From Pseudomonadota bacterium (lineage in GTDB: Bacteria > Pseudomonadota > Gammaproteobacteria > Burkholderiales > Burkholderiaceae_C): 40,774 bases of DNA. The position numbers and the translations under genes were made by a program. Under the pieces are notes generated by a model, which was given only the letters and a program-made list of their open reading frames with translations, searched no databases and was not told the DNA's origin. Below, piece after piece: positions 1-8,870 of the stretch; position 1 is the stretch's first letter, and each line of letters opens with the position of its first letter. The stretch spans positions 1-40,774 of the forward strand of contig JAJYTY010000008.1 in assembly GCA_021792835.1 (NCBI GenBank), read 5' to 3'.

Positions 1-642
1 CACGGAGTCGATCTGGCGCACCAGGACGGACTCGCCGAGACGCAGCTGTCGGTGTTCGTCAAGCCCTACCACGACGCCGCCACCGACAGCGTGCTCACCC
101 TCGCGTACTGCCTCAGTCCGCCCAGCGGGTCCTTCAGTTCCGACGCGGCCTTGAACCCCGGCACGAACAACTGGGTCGACAACCCCGAGATCGGCTTCAC
201 CCACCTGCTGCTCGGGCGGCCCGGACAGCGCAGGCTGGACCTGCAATTGTGGGCCGACGTGTACTACTACGGCAGCACCGACGGCGCCCGCTACGGTCCG
301 ATCACCGGCACGCGCCATACCGACCGCTCCGAACAGTTGCGCGTGTACCTGCCCTACTACATCCACCCGCAAAGCGGCGGCTACGTCGGACTCGCGCTGG
401 AGAAGACCTGGGGCGGCGCCCAGTCCATCACCGGTGACGTGAGGCTGCGCAACGGCACGCTGCTGCAGGTGCCCACCACCGACACCGGCGCGCGCATCGA
501 CTACACGCGGCTGGGTATCGACGGCGGGACCTTCCTCAGCCGGACCGTATCGCTGCAGGCGCAGCTGTCCACCGATGTGCAGGTACGCGGCGGCGTGCGC
601 AACGACGTCTACTTCCTGTTGCAGATCTCGAAGGTATTCTGA
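1..642 (+). CDS. Outer-membrane beta-barrel protein, MetA-pathway-of-phenol-degradation type (5' end missing)
   Basis: The reading frame is open from base 1, so the start lies outside the window; 213 residues are visible. Alternating polar/hydrophobic stretches rich in Tyr, Gly and Leu (for example LQLWADVYYYG) and a C-terminal phenylalanine after LLQISKV are typical of an outer-membrane beta-barrel. The segment NPEIGFTHLL followed by LDLQLWADVYYYG resembles the 'MetA pathway of phenol degradation' family (PF13557), a group of uncharacterised outer-membrane proteins sometimes linked to uptake of aromatic compounds. The family call is from recall of its pattern, and no substrate can be inferred. 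The downstream gene is on the opposite strand, so this is the last gene of its transcript. Confidence 0.6.
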   Translation, partial: HGVDLAHQDGLAETQLSVFVKPYHDAATDSVLTLAYCLSPPSGSFSSDAALNPGTNNWVDNPEIGFTHLLLGRPGQRRLDLQLWADVYYYGSTDGARYGPITGTRHTDRSEQLRVYLPYYIHPQSGGYVGLALEKTWGGAQSITGDVRLRNGTLLQVPTTDTGARIDYTRLGIDGGTFLSRTVSLQAQLSTDVQVRGGVRNDVYFLLQISKVF

Positions 643-710
643 GCCGGCCGGCGGCGCGCTGGCATCGGCTGCGCAGCCGTCGCGCCGCGACCGACCCTAC
701 GGACAGACCT

Positions 711-1901
711 TCAAGGCCTCGACGCCTCCGCGCCCCGTGGACGCATCGCGGCCGGCGTGGCGGGGGATGGCTCGGCCTGGACGTTCAGGCGGCGGTTGGG
801 CAGCTGCCCGGGCCACTCGCGCTGCAGATACGCGACCATGGCTTCGCGCACGCGGCAGCGCAGCTCCCAGGCGCGGGCCGAGTTGGCCGCGCTCATCAGC
901 AGGCGCACCTGCAGCGCGTGGTCGTTGGACTCGGTCACGTGGACCAGCGCGTAGCGCCCGTCCCAATCGGGGTCCCTGGCGCAGATGCGCCTGAGTTCCT
1001 CGCGCACCGCCTCGACGGGCATCGTGTAGTCCACCCACAGGAACACCGACACCAGCAGGCTTGCGCTGGTGCGGGTCCAGTTCTCGAAGGGATGCTCGAT
1101 GAACCACTGCAGCGGCAGGATCATGCGCCGGTCGTCCCAGATCCGGAACACCACATAGGTGCCGGTGATCTCCTCGACCCGCCCCCATTCGCCCTCGACG
1201 ATCAGCACGTCGTTGAGCCGGATCGGCTCGGTCAGCGCGATCTGCAGGCCGGCCAGCAGGTTGCTCAGCACCGGGCGTGCCGCGAAACCGACCACAACGC
1301 CGGCGATCCCTGCCGAGGCCAGCAGGCTGGTGCCGATGCGTCGCACGCCGGGAATGCTCATCAGCGCGAGGGATACGCCGATCAGCATCACCACCAGGTT
1401 GATCACCCGCGCCAGCACACGCGCCCGGGTCAGCGCGCCGCGGACCTGCAGGTTGGTGTCGAGCAGCTTCGGGTCGTCCGGCAGCTCCAGCCCGCCGCGG
1501 CGCAGGGTCACGGCCTCGCCACCGGCCTGCACCACGCGCATGGTCAGCCAGGTGAAGGCCGCGATCAGGGCCAGCTGCAGCACCAGGATCACCCAGGGAA
1601 TCGGGCCGGTATGCTGATGCAGCAGCCCCAGATCCAGCCGCACGATCAGCAGCATCCACACCAGCCCGAGCGCGCGCCGCGTGCGCAGCCACAGCAGCGG
1701 GCCGACGCTGCCGGAACCCAGGGCGCGCAGCACCACGCGTGAAGCCATGACGAAGGCCGGCAGCGCGAGCACGGTCAGCGCGATCGCGAGCGATTCCGGA
1801 ATATGCGTGCCGATCCAGGCGCCGGCGCTGGTCACGAATAGGTCGTGCATGCCACGATTCGTAGTGTCCACCAGGAGATGGGCGGAATACGGCGAGGTCA
1901 T
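711..1901 (-). CDS. MscS-family mechanosensitive channel
   Basis: About 396 residues from ATG 1901. The N-terminal half has several hydrophobic helices (around the SLAIALTVLALPAF, VILVLQLALIAAFTW and VINLVVMLIGVSLAL stretches). A pore-helix-like segment rich in Gly and Ala follows (LLASAGIAGVVVGFAA, then LSNLLAGLQIALTEPI), and after it the beta domain with a VEEITGTYVVFRIWDDRRMILP motif region. This is the MscS signature order: membrane helices, pore helix, beta domain, cytoplasmic alpha/beta tail. MscS proteins open under membrane tension and release solutes during osmotic down-shock. The frame is open upstream to 2246, but that extension is charged, low-complexity sequence and I exclude it. 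ATG 1850 (MHDLF) is an alternative start. It is divergent from the PhaC-like gene at 2250. Confidence 0.85.
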   Translation of the reverse strand: MTSPYSAHLLVDTTNRGMHDLFVTSAGAWIGTHIPESLAIALTVLALPAFVMASRVVLRALGSGSVGPLLWLRTRRALGLVWMLLIVRLDLGLLHQHTGPIPWVILVLQLALIAAFTWLTMRVVQAGGEAVTLRRGGLELPDDPKLLDTNLQVRGALTRARVLARVINLVVMLIGVSLALMSIPGVRRIGTSLLASAGIAGVVVGFAARPVLSNLLAGLQIALTEPIRLNDVLIVEGEWGRVEEITGTYVVFRIWDDRRMILPLQWFIEHPFENWTRTSASLLVSVFLWVDYTMPVEAVREELRRICARDPDWDGRYALVHVTESNDHALQVRLLMSAANSARAWELRCRVREAMVAYLQREWPGQLPNRRLNVQAEPSPATPAAMRPRGAEASRP

Positions 1902-2249
1902 GCGCACGCCGTGCCGCCATGTCCGCGGCGAGGCACGCAAGGCGCACGCTGCCGGGACGCGCAGTGGCCCGAGAGGGCCAACGAGCCGACCACAGCGGGC
2001 CGGCAGGCGCTCGCGCAAGCGCGAAACGCTCCCGTCCAGTCTAGTCAATATGGTCGCCCACAGGCAAATCTGCCGCCGCATCACCGCCTGGGCTTCGCAG
2101 CGCCTGCCTGGCGAGCATCCATCGGCCTGGCAGGTCGAGCCTTGCGACTCGCGCGCCAACCGCCCTACCATCGCGCAAGCCGGGTTCGCCCCGGCCGGAC
2201 ACCGGGACCGGCGTGGCGCCGCCCCGGCTTGTTGTTCGAGGATCATGCG

Positions 2250-4523
2250 ATGACCACTCGCGGAAAGTCAGCGCCTGGCGCGGCCGTCGCGCAGGCGGCG
2301 AAGCGTGCAGCCACGCCGGCCGACGCCCAGGCCTACCTGAGCGACGCGGCGCAGCGCACGATCCTGTTCGTCGATGCCCTGCTCGACCGCGGCAACAACT
2401 ATCGCGAGCACCTCGACCGCGGCACGCCACCGCTGCTGAAGTTCGAGCACGAGCTGGTGCTCGACGGCCGCACGCTGAAGCGCCCCTGCAATTACGCGCT
2501 GCTGCGCGTGATTCCCCCCGATCATCTGCCGGCACGCGCCGAGCTGCGTCCGCTCGTGGTCGTCGACCCGCGTGCCGGCCATGGGCCGGGAATCGGCGGT
2601 TTCAAGAACGACTCCGAAGTCGGCGTGGCCATGCGCGCCGGGCACCCGGTGTACTTCGTGACCTTTCGTCCGCAGCCCGAGGACGGGCAGACGCTGTCGG
2701 ACGTGATGCACGCCGAAGCCGCGTTCCTGGAAGCCGTGATCGAGCGCCATCCCGAGTGCGGCGCCAGGCCGGTCGTGGTCGGCAACTGCCAGGCCGGTTG
2801 GGCGATGATGGCGCTGGACGCCACGCGCCCCGAACTGTTCGGTCCGCTGATGGTGGTCGGAGCGCCGCTGGCCTACTGGGCCGGAAGTTCCACCCTCAAT
2901 CCGATGCGCTACGCCGCCGCCGCGCTGGGCGGCTCGTGGCTGGCCTCGCTGACCGCGGATCTCGGCGGCGACCGCTTCGACGGCGCCCATCTGGTGGACA
3001 ACTTCGAGCGACTGAATCCGGCCAACACGTGGTGGGGCCGCTACTACAAGCTGTGGTCCGAGGTCGATACCGAAGCTGCGCGCTTTCTCGAGTTCGAGCG
3101 CTGGTGGGGCGGCTACTTCCGCATGACCGGCTCCGAGATCGAGACCATCGTCGAGCAGCTGTTCGTCGGCAACCGGCTGGCGCGCGGCGAGGTGCTCGAC
3201 GACGGGCGCCCGATCGACCTGCGCGCGATCAGCGCGCCGGTGGTCGTGTTCGCGTCACACGGCGACAACATCACGCCGGTGCCGCAGGCGCTGAACTGGA
3301 TCATCGACACCTGGGGCGACGAGCGAGCGATCGCCGCCGCCGGACGCACCATCGTCTACGTGTTGCACGAAAGCGTCGGCCACCTCGGCATCTTCGTCGG
3401 CGGCGAGGTCGCGCGCAAGGAACACGACCAGCTCGTCAGTTCCCTCGACATCCTCGAAAGCCTTCCGCCGGGCCTGTACGAGATGCGCCTGCAGGCCAAG
3501 GACGGCCGCGACGTGCAACGCTGGGACTCGCTGGAGCCTGGCGATTACACGGCACACTACGAACACCGCACCATGCAGGACATCCTGGCCCTGAACCCCG
3601 AGGGTCGCGACGAGGAAGCGCTGTTCTCCACGATCGCCAAGGTGTCCGAGTTCAACGCGCAGTGCTACAAGTCCTGGGTGCGGCCATGGCTGAAGGCCGC
3701 CACCAGCCGCGCCGCGGGCGACGCCATCGGCGCGATGCATCCGCTGCGCCTGCAGCGGCAGCTGCTCTCCGATGCTTCGCTGGCGGCCCCGTTCATCCGC
3801 GGGCTCGCCGCACAGGTGCGCGCACGGCGCAAGGCCGCGGATCGCGACAACCCGCTGCGCGAGGCCGAGCAGCGGCTCGACGCCTGGATGAGCGCGATGC
3901 TCCACGCCTACCGCGACCAGCGCGATGCCTCCGCGGTGCAGTTCGCACGGGCCGTCTACGGCCCCGCCGGCTTCGGCCGCTGGTTCCGGCCCGAGGCCCC
4001 GGATGCGCTGCGGGCGCGCGAGCGCGCCCTGCAGGACATCGCGCAGGCACGCGCCGAGGTGCTGGAGCGCATCGACGAGGGTGGCTTCGCCGAGGCGGTG
4101 TGCCGCATCGTGCTGGCCGGCATGGCCTCGATCGGGGCCTTCGAACGCCGCAGCCTGCGCCTGGCGCGGCTGCTCGCCCAGCTGCCCCCCGGCGCCCGCG
4201 CCAGCGTGCCGGCCGGAATCGACTGGGCGCGATTGCTCAAGGAGCAGGCGCGCATCACCGCGGTGGCTCCGGTGGAGGCCCTCAACGCGCTGCAGACCAT
4301 GCTGCCCGACCGCGCCGCGCGGGAACGCGCGCTCGCGCTGGCGGCCGCCGTCATGATGATCGAGCCCACGCTGGCCAATCCCCGCTCGGAGATCATCGAG
4401 TTCCTGATGGGCACGCTGGACGCCGATCCGCAGCGCGTGATCGCGCTGGCGCGCAGCCTGACCAGCGCAGTGCGGGTGCCGGCACCGACCCGGCGCGGCC
4501 GCCGCAAGCCGCCCGCGGCCTGA
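2250..4523 (+). CDS. DUF3141 protein, PhaC-like alpha/beta hydrolase
   Basis: 757 residues from ATG 2250. The first ~400 residues have an alpha/beta-hydrolase core related to polyhydroxyalkanoate synthase. The nucleophile elbow GNCQAGWA puts a cysteine (about residue 180) where PhaC has its catalytic cysteine, VFASHGDNITPVPQAL supplies the likely Asp, and LHESVGHLGIFVGG the likely His. The remaining ~350 residues are helical and Ala/Arg-rich with no recognised domain. This length and layout match DUF3141 (PF11339). The biochemical role of DUF3141 proteins is not established to my knowledge; an acyl-transfer or hydrolase role is inference from the motif. The HDOD gene follows after 87 bases on the same strand and may be co-transcribed. 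Confidence 0.8.
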   Translation: MTTRGKSAPGAAVAQAAKRAATPADAQAYLSDAAQRTILFVDALLDRGNNYREHLDRGTPPLLKFEHELVLDGRTLKRPCNYALLRVIPPDHLPARAELRPLVVVDPRAGHGPGIGGFKNDSEVGVAMRAGHPVYFVTFRPQPEDGQTLSDVMHAEAAFLEAVIERHPECGARPVVVGNCQAGWAMMALDATRPELFGPLMVVGAPLAYWAGSSTLNPMRYAAAALGGSWLASLTADLGGDRFDGAHLVDNFERLNPANTWWGRYYKLWSEVDTEAARFLEFERWWGGYFRMTGSEIETIVEQLFVGNRLARGEVLDDGRPIDLRAISAPVVVFASHGDNITPVPQALNWIIDTWGDERAIAAAGRTIVYVLHESVGHLGIFVGGEVARKEHDQLVSSLDILESLPPGLYEMRLQAKDGRDVQRWDSLEPGDYTAHYEHRTMQDILALNPEGRDEEALFSTIAKVSEFNAQCYKSWVRPWLKAATSRAAGDAIGAMHPLRLQRQLLSDASLAAPFIRGLAAQVRARRKAADRDNPLREAEQRLDAWMSAMLHAYRDQRDASAVQFARAVYGPAGFGRWFRPEAPDALRARERALQDIAQARAEVLERIDEGGFAEAVCRIVLAGMASIGAFERRSLRLARLLAQLPPGARASVPAGIDWARLLKEQARITAVAPVEALNALQTMLPDRAARERALALAAAVMMIEPTLANPRSEIIEFLMGTLDADPQRVIALARSLTSAVRVPAPTRRGRRKPPAA

Positions 4524-4610
4524 AGCGGCCCGGCCGCCCGGATCCGACCGATGCCAGCGCCCGCCCGAATCGCAGCCCCGGCGGCGACGCCGCCGACGTA
4601 GGAGCGACCG

Positions 4611-5441
4611 ATGATCGACCTCAAGAGCCTGCTCGACGAACCCCGCAAGCTGCCCACGGTGCCGAAGGTCGCGCAGCAGCTGATCCGCAGCTTCAGCGAC
4701 GAGAACGCGGCCTTCGGCGACATCGTCAGCCAGCTCTCGGCCGATCCGGTGCTCAGCGCCAAGCTGCTGCGCCTGGCCAATTCCGCGTATTTCCACGTGT
4801 CGCGCACGATCGGCTCGATCGACGACGCGCTGCGCATGCTGGGCTTCGTGATGGTGCGCAACCTGGTGCTGGCCCACGGCATCGCGGCGGCGTTTCGCGA
4901 CACGCGGGGAATCGATCTGCACGAGTTCTGGCGCTACAACCTCTACACGGTGGGCGCGTCGCGCTGGCTGGCCGCGTGCTGCGGGGTTCCGGCCGACACG
5001 GTGTTCACCGTCGCGCTGCTGCACGGCATCGGCCAGTTGCACCTGCACGCGGCGGCGCCGCAGGCAGTGGCGCCGCTGGACCGCCAGCTCGACGTGCTCG
5101 ATGCCGGGCGCGCCGAGCTCGAACGGCAGGCCCTGGGGTTCCACCATGGCGAGGTCGCGGCCGAACTCGCGCGGGCCTGGCATTTCCCGGAGCCGATCGT
5201 CGAGGCGCTGCGACAGGTTCCCGCGCCGCGGCTGGACGGCGAATTCTCCGCACTCGCCGCATGCGTGCACGTCGCCGCGTGGCGCGCGCGCGGCGAGCTG
5301 CGAGGCGCCTCGCCCGACGAGCTCGGGGCCGTGTTCCCGCTCGACGCAGGCCGGCGCCTGGACCTGTCCGCTCAGCGCATCGCTGCCGAAATGCCCCCGC
5401 TTGCCGAACTCACCGAGGGCCTGCAGTCGATGCTCGAGTAG
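4611..5441 (+). CDS. HDOD-domain signalling protein
   Basis: 276 residues, preceded by GGAGCGACC before ATG 4611. The HDOD hallmarks are clear: LPTVPKVAQQL near residue 14, DPVLSAKLLRLANSAYF near residues 44-60, IDDALRMLGF and then LLHGIGQLHLHA near residue 140. HDOD domains resemble HD phosphohydrolases but usually lack complete metal ligands; family members act in stress signalling, motility and cyclic-di-GMP networks without a proven enzymatic activity. It is a stand-alone HDOD protein with no GGDEF, EAL or receiver domain. A 34-base GC-rich hairpin lies about 110 bases downstream. What it senses or controls cannot be read from the context. Confidence 0.88.
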   Translation: MIDLKSLLDEPRKLPTVPKVAQQLIRSFSDENAAFGDIVSQLSADPVLSAKLLRLANSAYFHVSRTIGSIDDALRMLGFVMVRNLVLAHGIAAAFRDTRGIDLHEFWRYNLYTVGASRWLAACCGVPADTVFTVALLHGIGQLHLHAAAPQAVAPLDRQLDVLDAGRAELERQALGFHHGEVAAELARAWHFPEPIVEALRQVPAPRLDGEFSALAACVHVAAWRARGELRGASPDELGAVFPLDAGRRLDLSAQRIAAEMPPLAELTEGLQSMLE

Positions 5442-5552
5442 GCTGCCACAAGCGGACCGCGCAGACCGCGCTCGCAATAGACCACTTGGCAAGTGTGGTC
5501 ATGCAAGCGAAGCGCGCAATCCCTCCGCGGCTGTCCTACGTTGCAGCCGCGC

Positions 5553-5586
5553 GCATCCGGCGCGCTCCGGCTGCAGCGCCGGATGC
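5553..5586. terminator. GC-rich stem-loop after the HDOD gene
   Basis: Perfect 11-bp arms GCATCCGGCGC (5553-5563) and GCGCCGGATGC (5576-5586) enclose a 12-base loop. It lies between the HDOD gene and the superoxide-reductase-like gene. No T-tract follows on either strand, so it may be a weak or Rho-assisted terminator or a processing hairpin rather than a classical intrinsic terminator. Confidence 0.4.
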
Positions 5587-5688
5587 CTTGCCCTGACGCC
5601 GTGACGCCCGCTGCACGCCTTGCAGGGTCGCGGCATCGAAGCCGGCACGCGCCGGCACCCGATTCCTTCTCATGACGGGAGTATCGCG

Positions 5689-6099
5689 ATGGAACGTCGT
5701 CACTTCGTCCGTACCGCGCTGGCGGGCGCCGCATCGGCCGCCGCCGCGGCAGCCGTGCCTGGCAGCGCGCAGGCCGCGTCGGCCATGGATCTGCGCAATG
5801 TCGTGTTCACCGAGCAGGACCCCGGGCATTTCGCCAAGCTCGCGAAGCTGCACGTGCCGATCGTCGAGGTGCGCGACGGCACGCTGCATGTGCGCACCCC
5901 GCACCCGATGAGCGAGCCGCACTACATCGTCAGCCATACCGTGGTGCTGGAGGGCGGCCGCTTCCTCGGGCGCAAGACCTTCAACTGGAAAGACCAGCCG
6001 GTGTCCGAGCACAAGCTGCCCGACGGCTACCGCGGCATGGTGACCGTCACCAGCACCTGCAACCTGCACGACTGGTGGCTGAAGGAAGTCAGCGTCTGA
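5689..6099 (+). CDS. Tat-exported superoxide reductase (desulfoferrodoxin-like) protein
   Basis: 136 residues from ATG 5689, with GGGAG upstream. The N-terminus carries a twin-arginine signal (RRHFVRTAL), an Ala-rich helix and a likely cleavage after SAQA. The mature part matches the iron site of desulfoferrodoxin/neelaredoxin proteins: His55 in LHVPIVE, His72 in HPM, His78 in EPHYIVSH, and Cys124 and His127 in CNLHDWW. In superoxide reductases these positions form the Fe(His)4Cys centre that reduces superoxide to peroxide. The N-terminal rubredoxin-like domain of class I enzymes is absent. Export by Tat suggests a folded metalloprotein acting in the periplasm, whereas the classical enzymes are cytoplasmic. 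The iron ligands are seen; activity is inferred. Confidence 0.82.
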   Translation: MERRHFVRTALAGAASAAAAAAVPGSAQAASAMDLRNVVFTEQDPGHFAKLAKLHVPIVEVRDGTLHVRTPHPMSEPHYIVSHTVVLEGGRFLGRKTFNWKDQPVSEHKLPDGYRGMVTVTSTCNLHDWWLKEVSV

Positions 6100-6225
6100 C
6101 ACGCCCTTCTCATGCAGCAAACGCTTGCGCGCGAAGTCGAGCGAGGCCTCGGCGCGTGGCGATGATGGGCGGCGGCGAGCGGTCCGCCGTCGCCCATGTC
6201 CCGGCAATCCGGGGCCGTCGCCCGG

Positions 6226-6804
6226 TCAATCCGTGGACGGGTCGGGGCTTGCGCAGCGCTCGCCATGGCCGCCGTCCGGCTCGAGCATGCGGATCACCCG
6301 GGCGGGCACGCCGGCCACGAAGGTGTTGGGCGCAACGTCCTTCGTGACTACGGCCCCGGCTCCCACCACGGAATGCTCGCCGACGGTGACGCCGCCCAGG
6401 ATCGTCGCCCCGGTGGCGATCCACACGTCATTGCGGATCACGATCGGCCTGGCTTCGATGTACTTGCGCCGAAGTGCCGGCTCGAGCGCATGGCCGGCCG
6501 TGATGATGCTGACGTTCGGCCCGATCATCACCCGGTCGCCGATCTCCACCCCGCCCATGTCGTAGATGGTGCAGCACTGGTTGATGAACACCTTGTGCCC
6601 GACGCGTATGCGCCGTCCGCCCGCGGTGTAGAAGGGCGGAAGCAGGCTGAACGTGTCGTCCACCTCCCGACCCGTCAGCTCGCTGAAGATGCGCCGGATC
6701 TCCTCGGCGTCGTCGATGCCCAGCCTGTTCAACGCGGACGCCAGGCGCATCCCCCGCCGGATGTCATCCGCCTCGCAAGCCCACTGCGGGCCTGAAGTCG
6801 CCAT
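6226..6804 (-). CDS. Hexapeptide-repeat O-acetyltransferase (LacA/Maa/NodL type)
   Basis: 192 residues from ATG 6804 (GGGA a few bases before it; ATG 6837 is an alternative). A short helical N-terminus is followed by left-handed beta-helix repeats (VEIGDRVMIGPNVSI, then DVWIATGATILGGVTVGEHSVVGAGAVV split by a loop). The family's catalytic His is in ITAGHALEP (His105). The C-terminal VAGVPARVIR motif is typical of the maltose/galactoside acetyltransferase group. These enzymes transfer acetyl from acetyl-CoA to a sugar or similar hydroxyl group. Genes on this strand upstream (acylphosphatase) do not indicate the acceptor. It converges with the superoxide-reductase-like gene. Confidence 0.88.
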   Translation of the reverse strand: MATSGPQWACEADDIRRGMRLASALNRLGIDDAEEIRRIFSELTGREVDDTFSLLPPFYTAGGRRIRVGHKVFINQCCTIYDMGGVEIGDRVMIGPNVSIITAGHALEPALRRKYIEARPIVIRNDVWIATGATILGGVTVGEHSVVGAGAVVTKDVAPNTFVAGVPARVIRMLEPDGGHGERCASPDPSTD

Positions 6805-6968
6805 GCGGGTCCCGCGGTGCGAGTCGTCGGATTCCATGATTGCGAGCGTCCCCCATCGATTCCCCACCGCCGCACGGCGCCGGCTCCCGCAAAGGCCAGG
6901 CCATGGGCGAGCGCTTCCCGCAGCATAGCGGCCGCCGGGACGGCGCCCGCCCGCTGCCGCCCCTGGCT

Positions 6969-7241
6969 TCAGCCCACGCGAAAGCCCGGCGGGCAATCGT
7001 CCGCCGATGCATCGTCCACGCGCACGGAGTCGACCCGCGCGGCGGGCGGGCCGACTTCCAGCCAACGCAGCAGCGCCTCCAGCGCATGCTCCTCGCCGCA
7101 GGCCAGGACCTCGACTCGCCCGTCGGGCAGATTGCGGGCGTGGCCGCGCAGCCCGAGGGCCTCGGCCTGGGCGCGGGTGTACGCGCGAAACGCCACGCCC
7201 TGCACCCGGCCGCTGATCCACGCGCGTTTGCATTTCATCAT
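6969..7241 (-). CDS. Acylphosphatase
   Basis: 90 residues, the usual size for the family. Start ATG 7241 is preceded by GGGGAG at good spacing; a second ATG follows immediately. The signature GRVQGVAFRAYT (residues 11-22) includes the catalytic Arg (Arg19), and ARNLPDGRVEV supplies the catalytic Asn (Asn37). Acylphosphatases hydrolyse carboxyl-phosphate anhydrides such as acetyl phosphate or carbamoyl phosphate in the cytoplasm. The gene is upstream of, and on the same strand as, the acetyltransferase, and diverges from the bufferin operon. Confidence 0.93.
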   Translation of the reverse strand: MMKCKRAWISGRVQGVAFRAYTRAQAEALGLRGHARNLPDGRVEVLACGEEHALEALLRWLEVGPPAARVDSVRVDDASADDCPPGFRVG

Positions 7242-7571
7242 GGGACTCCCCGCACTCTTGTCGCCACCGCGGCAAAACCGACCCACCGCGAGCGCGGACG
7301 ATTCGTGATGGATGAGCGCGGGAACAAGGTAGCACCGGAAGTGTCGCTGTCGCTGCCGTTGCGTGGACCCCGGCACGGCATCCCGCAAGGCCTTGCTCCT
7401 TCGCGCGCCGAACAGTCCGCGCGAAGTTGCCGATCGAGCTGTCAGGAAATTCCAGCCGCACCGACCAAGGGGCGTGGATGACGCCTTCGCATCGAGGCCC
7501 GAGTCCCTGCCGCGCCGGTCCGGTGAGCGCACCGCGCCGTAACCCCACGACCCACCACGAGGAGCATCGAG
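7242..7571. promoter_or_regulatory. Intergenic region between divergent acylphosphatase and bufferin genes
   Basis: 330 bases without a supported gene that must hold the promoters for both directions. I see an odd 9-bp palindrome GGAAATTCC near 7444 and the strong ribosome-binding site AGGAG just before bufA, but no convincing sigma-factor elements or copper-regulator box. Confidence 0.35.
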
Positions 7572-7898
7572 ATGAACAAGCGTCAATTCCTGAACACCGC
7601 GGCCGCTTCGCTGCTGGCGCTCGGCGGCGTGTCCGCCGCCTTGCCGGCGCACGCCGATACCCTGGGCAAATGCTTCGGCGTGGCCACCGCCGGGCACAAT
7701 GACTGCGCCGGGCTGTCGGGGCTGCATTCATGCAAGGGCCAGAGCACGATGAGCTACAACCCAGGCGATTTCGCGGTCAAGCCCGAAGGCACCTGCGCCA
7801 GGCTCGGCGGCCTCGACATGGCGCAAGCCAAGGCCGTGCTCGCCGACCCGGCGAAGACCAAGGCCTTCGAGGCCGCGATGGCCAAGCGCATGTCGTGA
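7572..7898 (+). CDS. bufA: Bufferin-family precursor peptide (DUF2282)
   Basis: 108 residues with ribosome-binding site AGGAG. An N-terminal signal peptide (hydrophobic core AAASLLALGGVSAALP, cleavage likely after AHA) precedes a small Cys-containing region: Cys34 in GKCFGVA, Cys45 in GHNDCAG, Cys54 in LHSCKGQS and Cys75 in EGTCARLGG. This spacing is the DUF2282 pattern. Characterised bufferins are ribosomally made, post-translationally modified peptides exported to the periplasm; the central cysteines are converted by an MNIO enzyme and the product binds copper. The MNIO and DUF2063 genes follow directly, which makes the assignment firm. The exact modification here is inferred from the family. 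Confidence 0.88.
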   Translation: MNKRQFLNTAAASLLALGGVSAALPAHADTLGKCFGVATAGHNDCAGLSGLHSCKGQSTMSYNPGDFAVKPEGTCARLGGLDMAQAKAVLADPAKTKAFEAAMAKRMS

Positions 7899-7955
7899 TC
7901 CACGGGACCGGGGCCGCGAGGCCTCGGTCCTGCACCCCAACAGGAGGAGCCTGAC

Positions 7956-8870
7956 ATGCCACGAAGCTCCACGCGCGCCGGCATCGGCCTGCGCCAGCCG
8001 CATTACGTGGACATCGACACGCGCCGCCCCGACCTGGGCTTCGTCGAAGTGCATTCGGAGAATTTCTTCAACCCCTTCGATCCCGCCAGCGCGGTGCTGC
8101 AGCAGGTGCGCAAGGCCTATGCGGTCAGCCTGCACGGCGTGGGCTTGTCACTGGGCGCGGCCTGTGGCGTCGACGACGACCACCTCGACCAGCTGGCCGC
8201 GCTGGTCGATCGCATCGAGCCCTGCCGTGTATCCGACCACGCCAGTTTCGCGCGCGGCAGCCTGCATGACGGACGTACCGTACATGCCAACGACCTGTTG
8301 CCGCTGGCCTTCACAGACGCCCAGCTGGACATCCTGGCCGACAACGTGCAGCGGGTGCAGGAGCGCCTGCGCAGGCCGCTGCTGGTGGAGAACCTGAGCA
8401 GCTACATCGTCTGGCGCGAGGCGGACTGGAGCGAGGCGGGTTTTTTCGCCGAACTCGGGCGACGCAGCGGCTGCGGGCTGCTGCTCGACCTGAACAACCT
8501 GATGGTCAACGCCCGCAATGCGCGCGTGACCGACCCGCTGCGCAGCGTGTGCGACTGGATCGACCAGCTGGCCGGGCTGGCACCGCCCGGCATGGTGGGC
8601 GAGATCCACCTGGCCGGCCACAGCGAGCAGGGCGAGCTGATCGTCGATGACCACGCCGACGTGGTCTCGCTGCCGGTGTGGATGGCCTATGCGCACGCGC
8701 TGCGTCGCTTCGGCAGCGTGCCCACGCTGATCGAGTGGGACACCAGGCTGCCAGCGCTCGACGTGCTGCTGGGCGAAGCCGCCCAGGCACAGACCCTGCT
8801 CGACGAGCATGCCGCGATCGAAGCCGCGACCGGGCTCGCGATCGGGGGAGCCCTGGCATGCGCGGCCTGA
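7956..8870 (+). CDS. bufB: MNIO (DUF692) multinuclear iron-dependent oxidase, bufferin maturase
   Basis: 304 residues with a perfect AGGAGG before ATG 7956. DUF692 TIM-barrel landmarks in order: GIGLRQPHY at the N-terminus, FVEVHSENFF, SLHGVGLSLG, DHASFARG, LLVENLSSYI, LLDLNNLMVNA, GEIHLAGH, DDHADVVSLPVW and IEWDTRLP. The conserved His, Glu and Asp residues in these motifs bind the iron cluster in characterised members. The enzymes oxidise cysteine residues of their precursor peptide; here the substrate is almost certainly the upstream DUF2282 peptide. The next gene overlaps its end by 13 bases, indicating translational coupling. Confidence 0.92.
   Translation: MPRSSTRAGIGLRQPHYVDIDTRRPDLGFVEVHSENFFNPFDPASAVLQQVRKAYAVSLHGVGLSLGAACGVDDDHLDQLAALVDRIEPCRVSDHASFARGSLHDGRTVHANDLLPLAFTDAQLDILADNVQRVQERLRRPLLVENLSSYIVWREADWSEAGFFAELGRRSGCGLLLDLNNLMVNARNARVTDPLRSVCDWIDQLAGLAPPGMVGEIHLAGHSEQGELIVDDHADVVSLPVWMAYAHALRRFGSVPTLIEWDTRLPALDVLLGEAAQAQTLLDEHAAIEAATGLAIGGALACAA

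Noticed and set aside
2213-5596. Very long open frames overlapping the PhaC-like and HDOD genes on both strands
   Set aside because: GC-rich codon bias produces long shadow frames; translations are Arg/Ala/Pro-rich and without domains, while the accepted frames show conserved motifs.
7530-7571. SigF-type promoter (GTAACC ... CGAG) just before bufA
   Set aside because: Spacing between the two boxes is about 13 bases instead of about 16, and the start of transcription would fall on the start codon.
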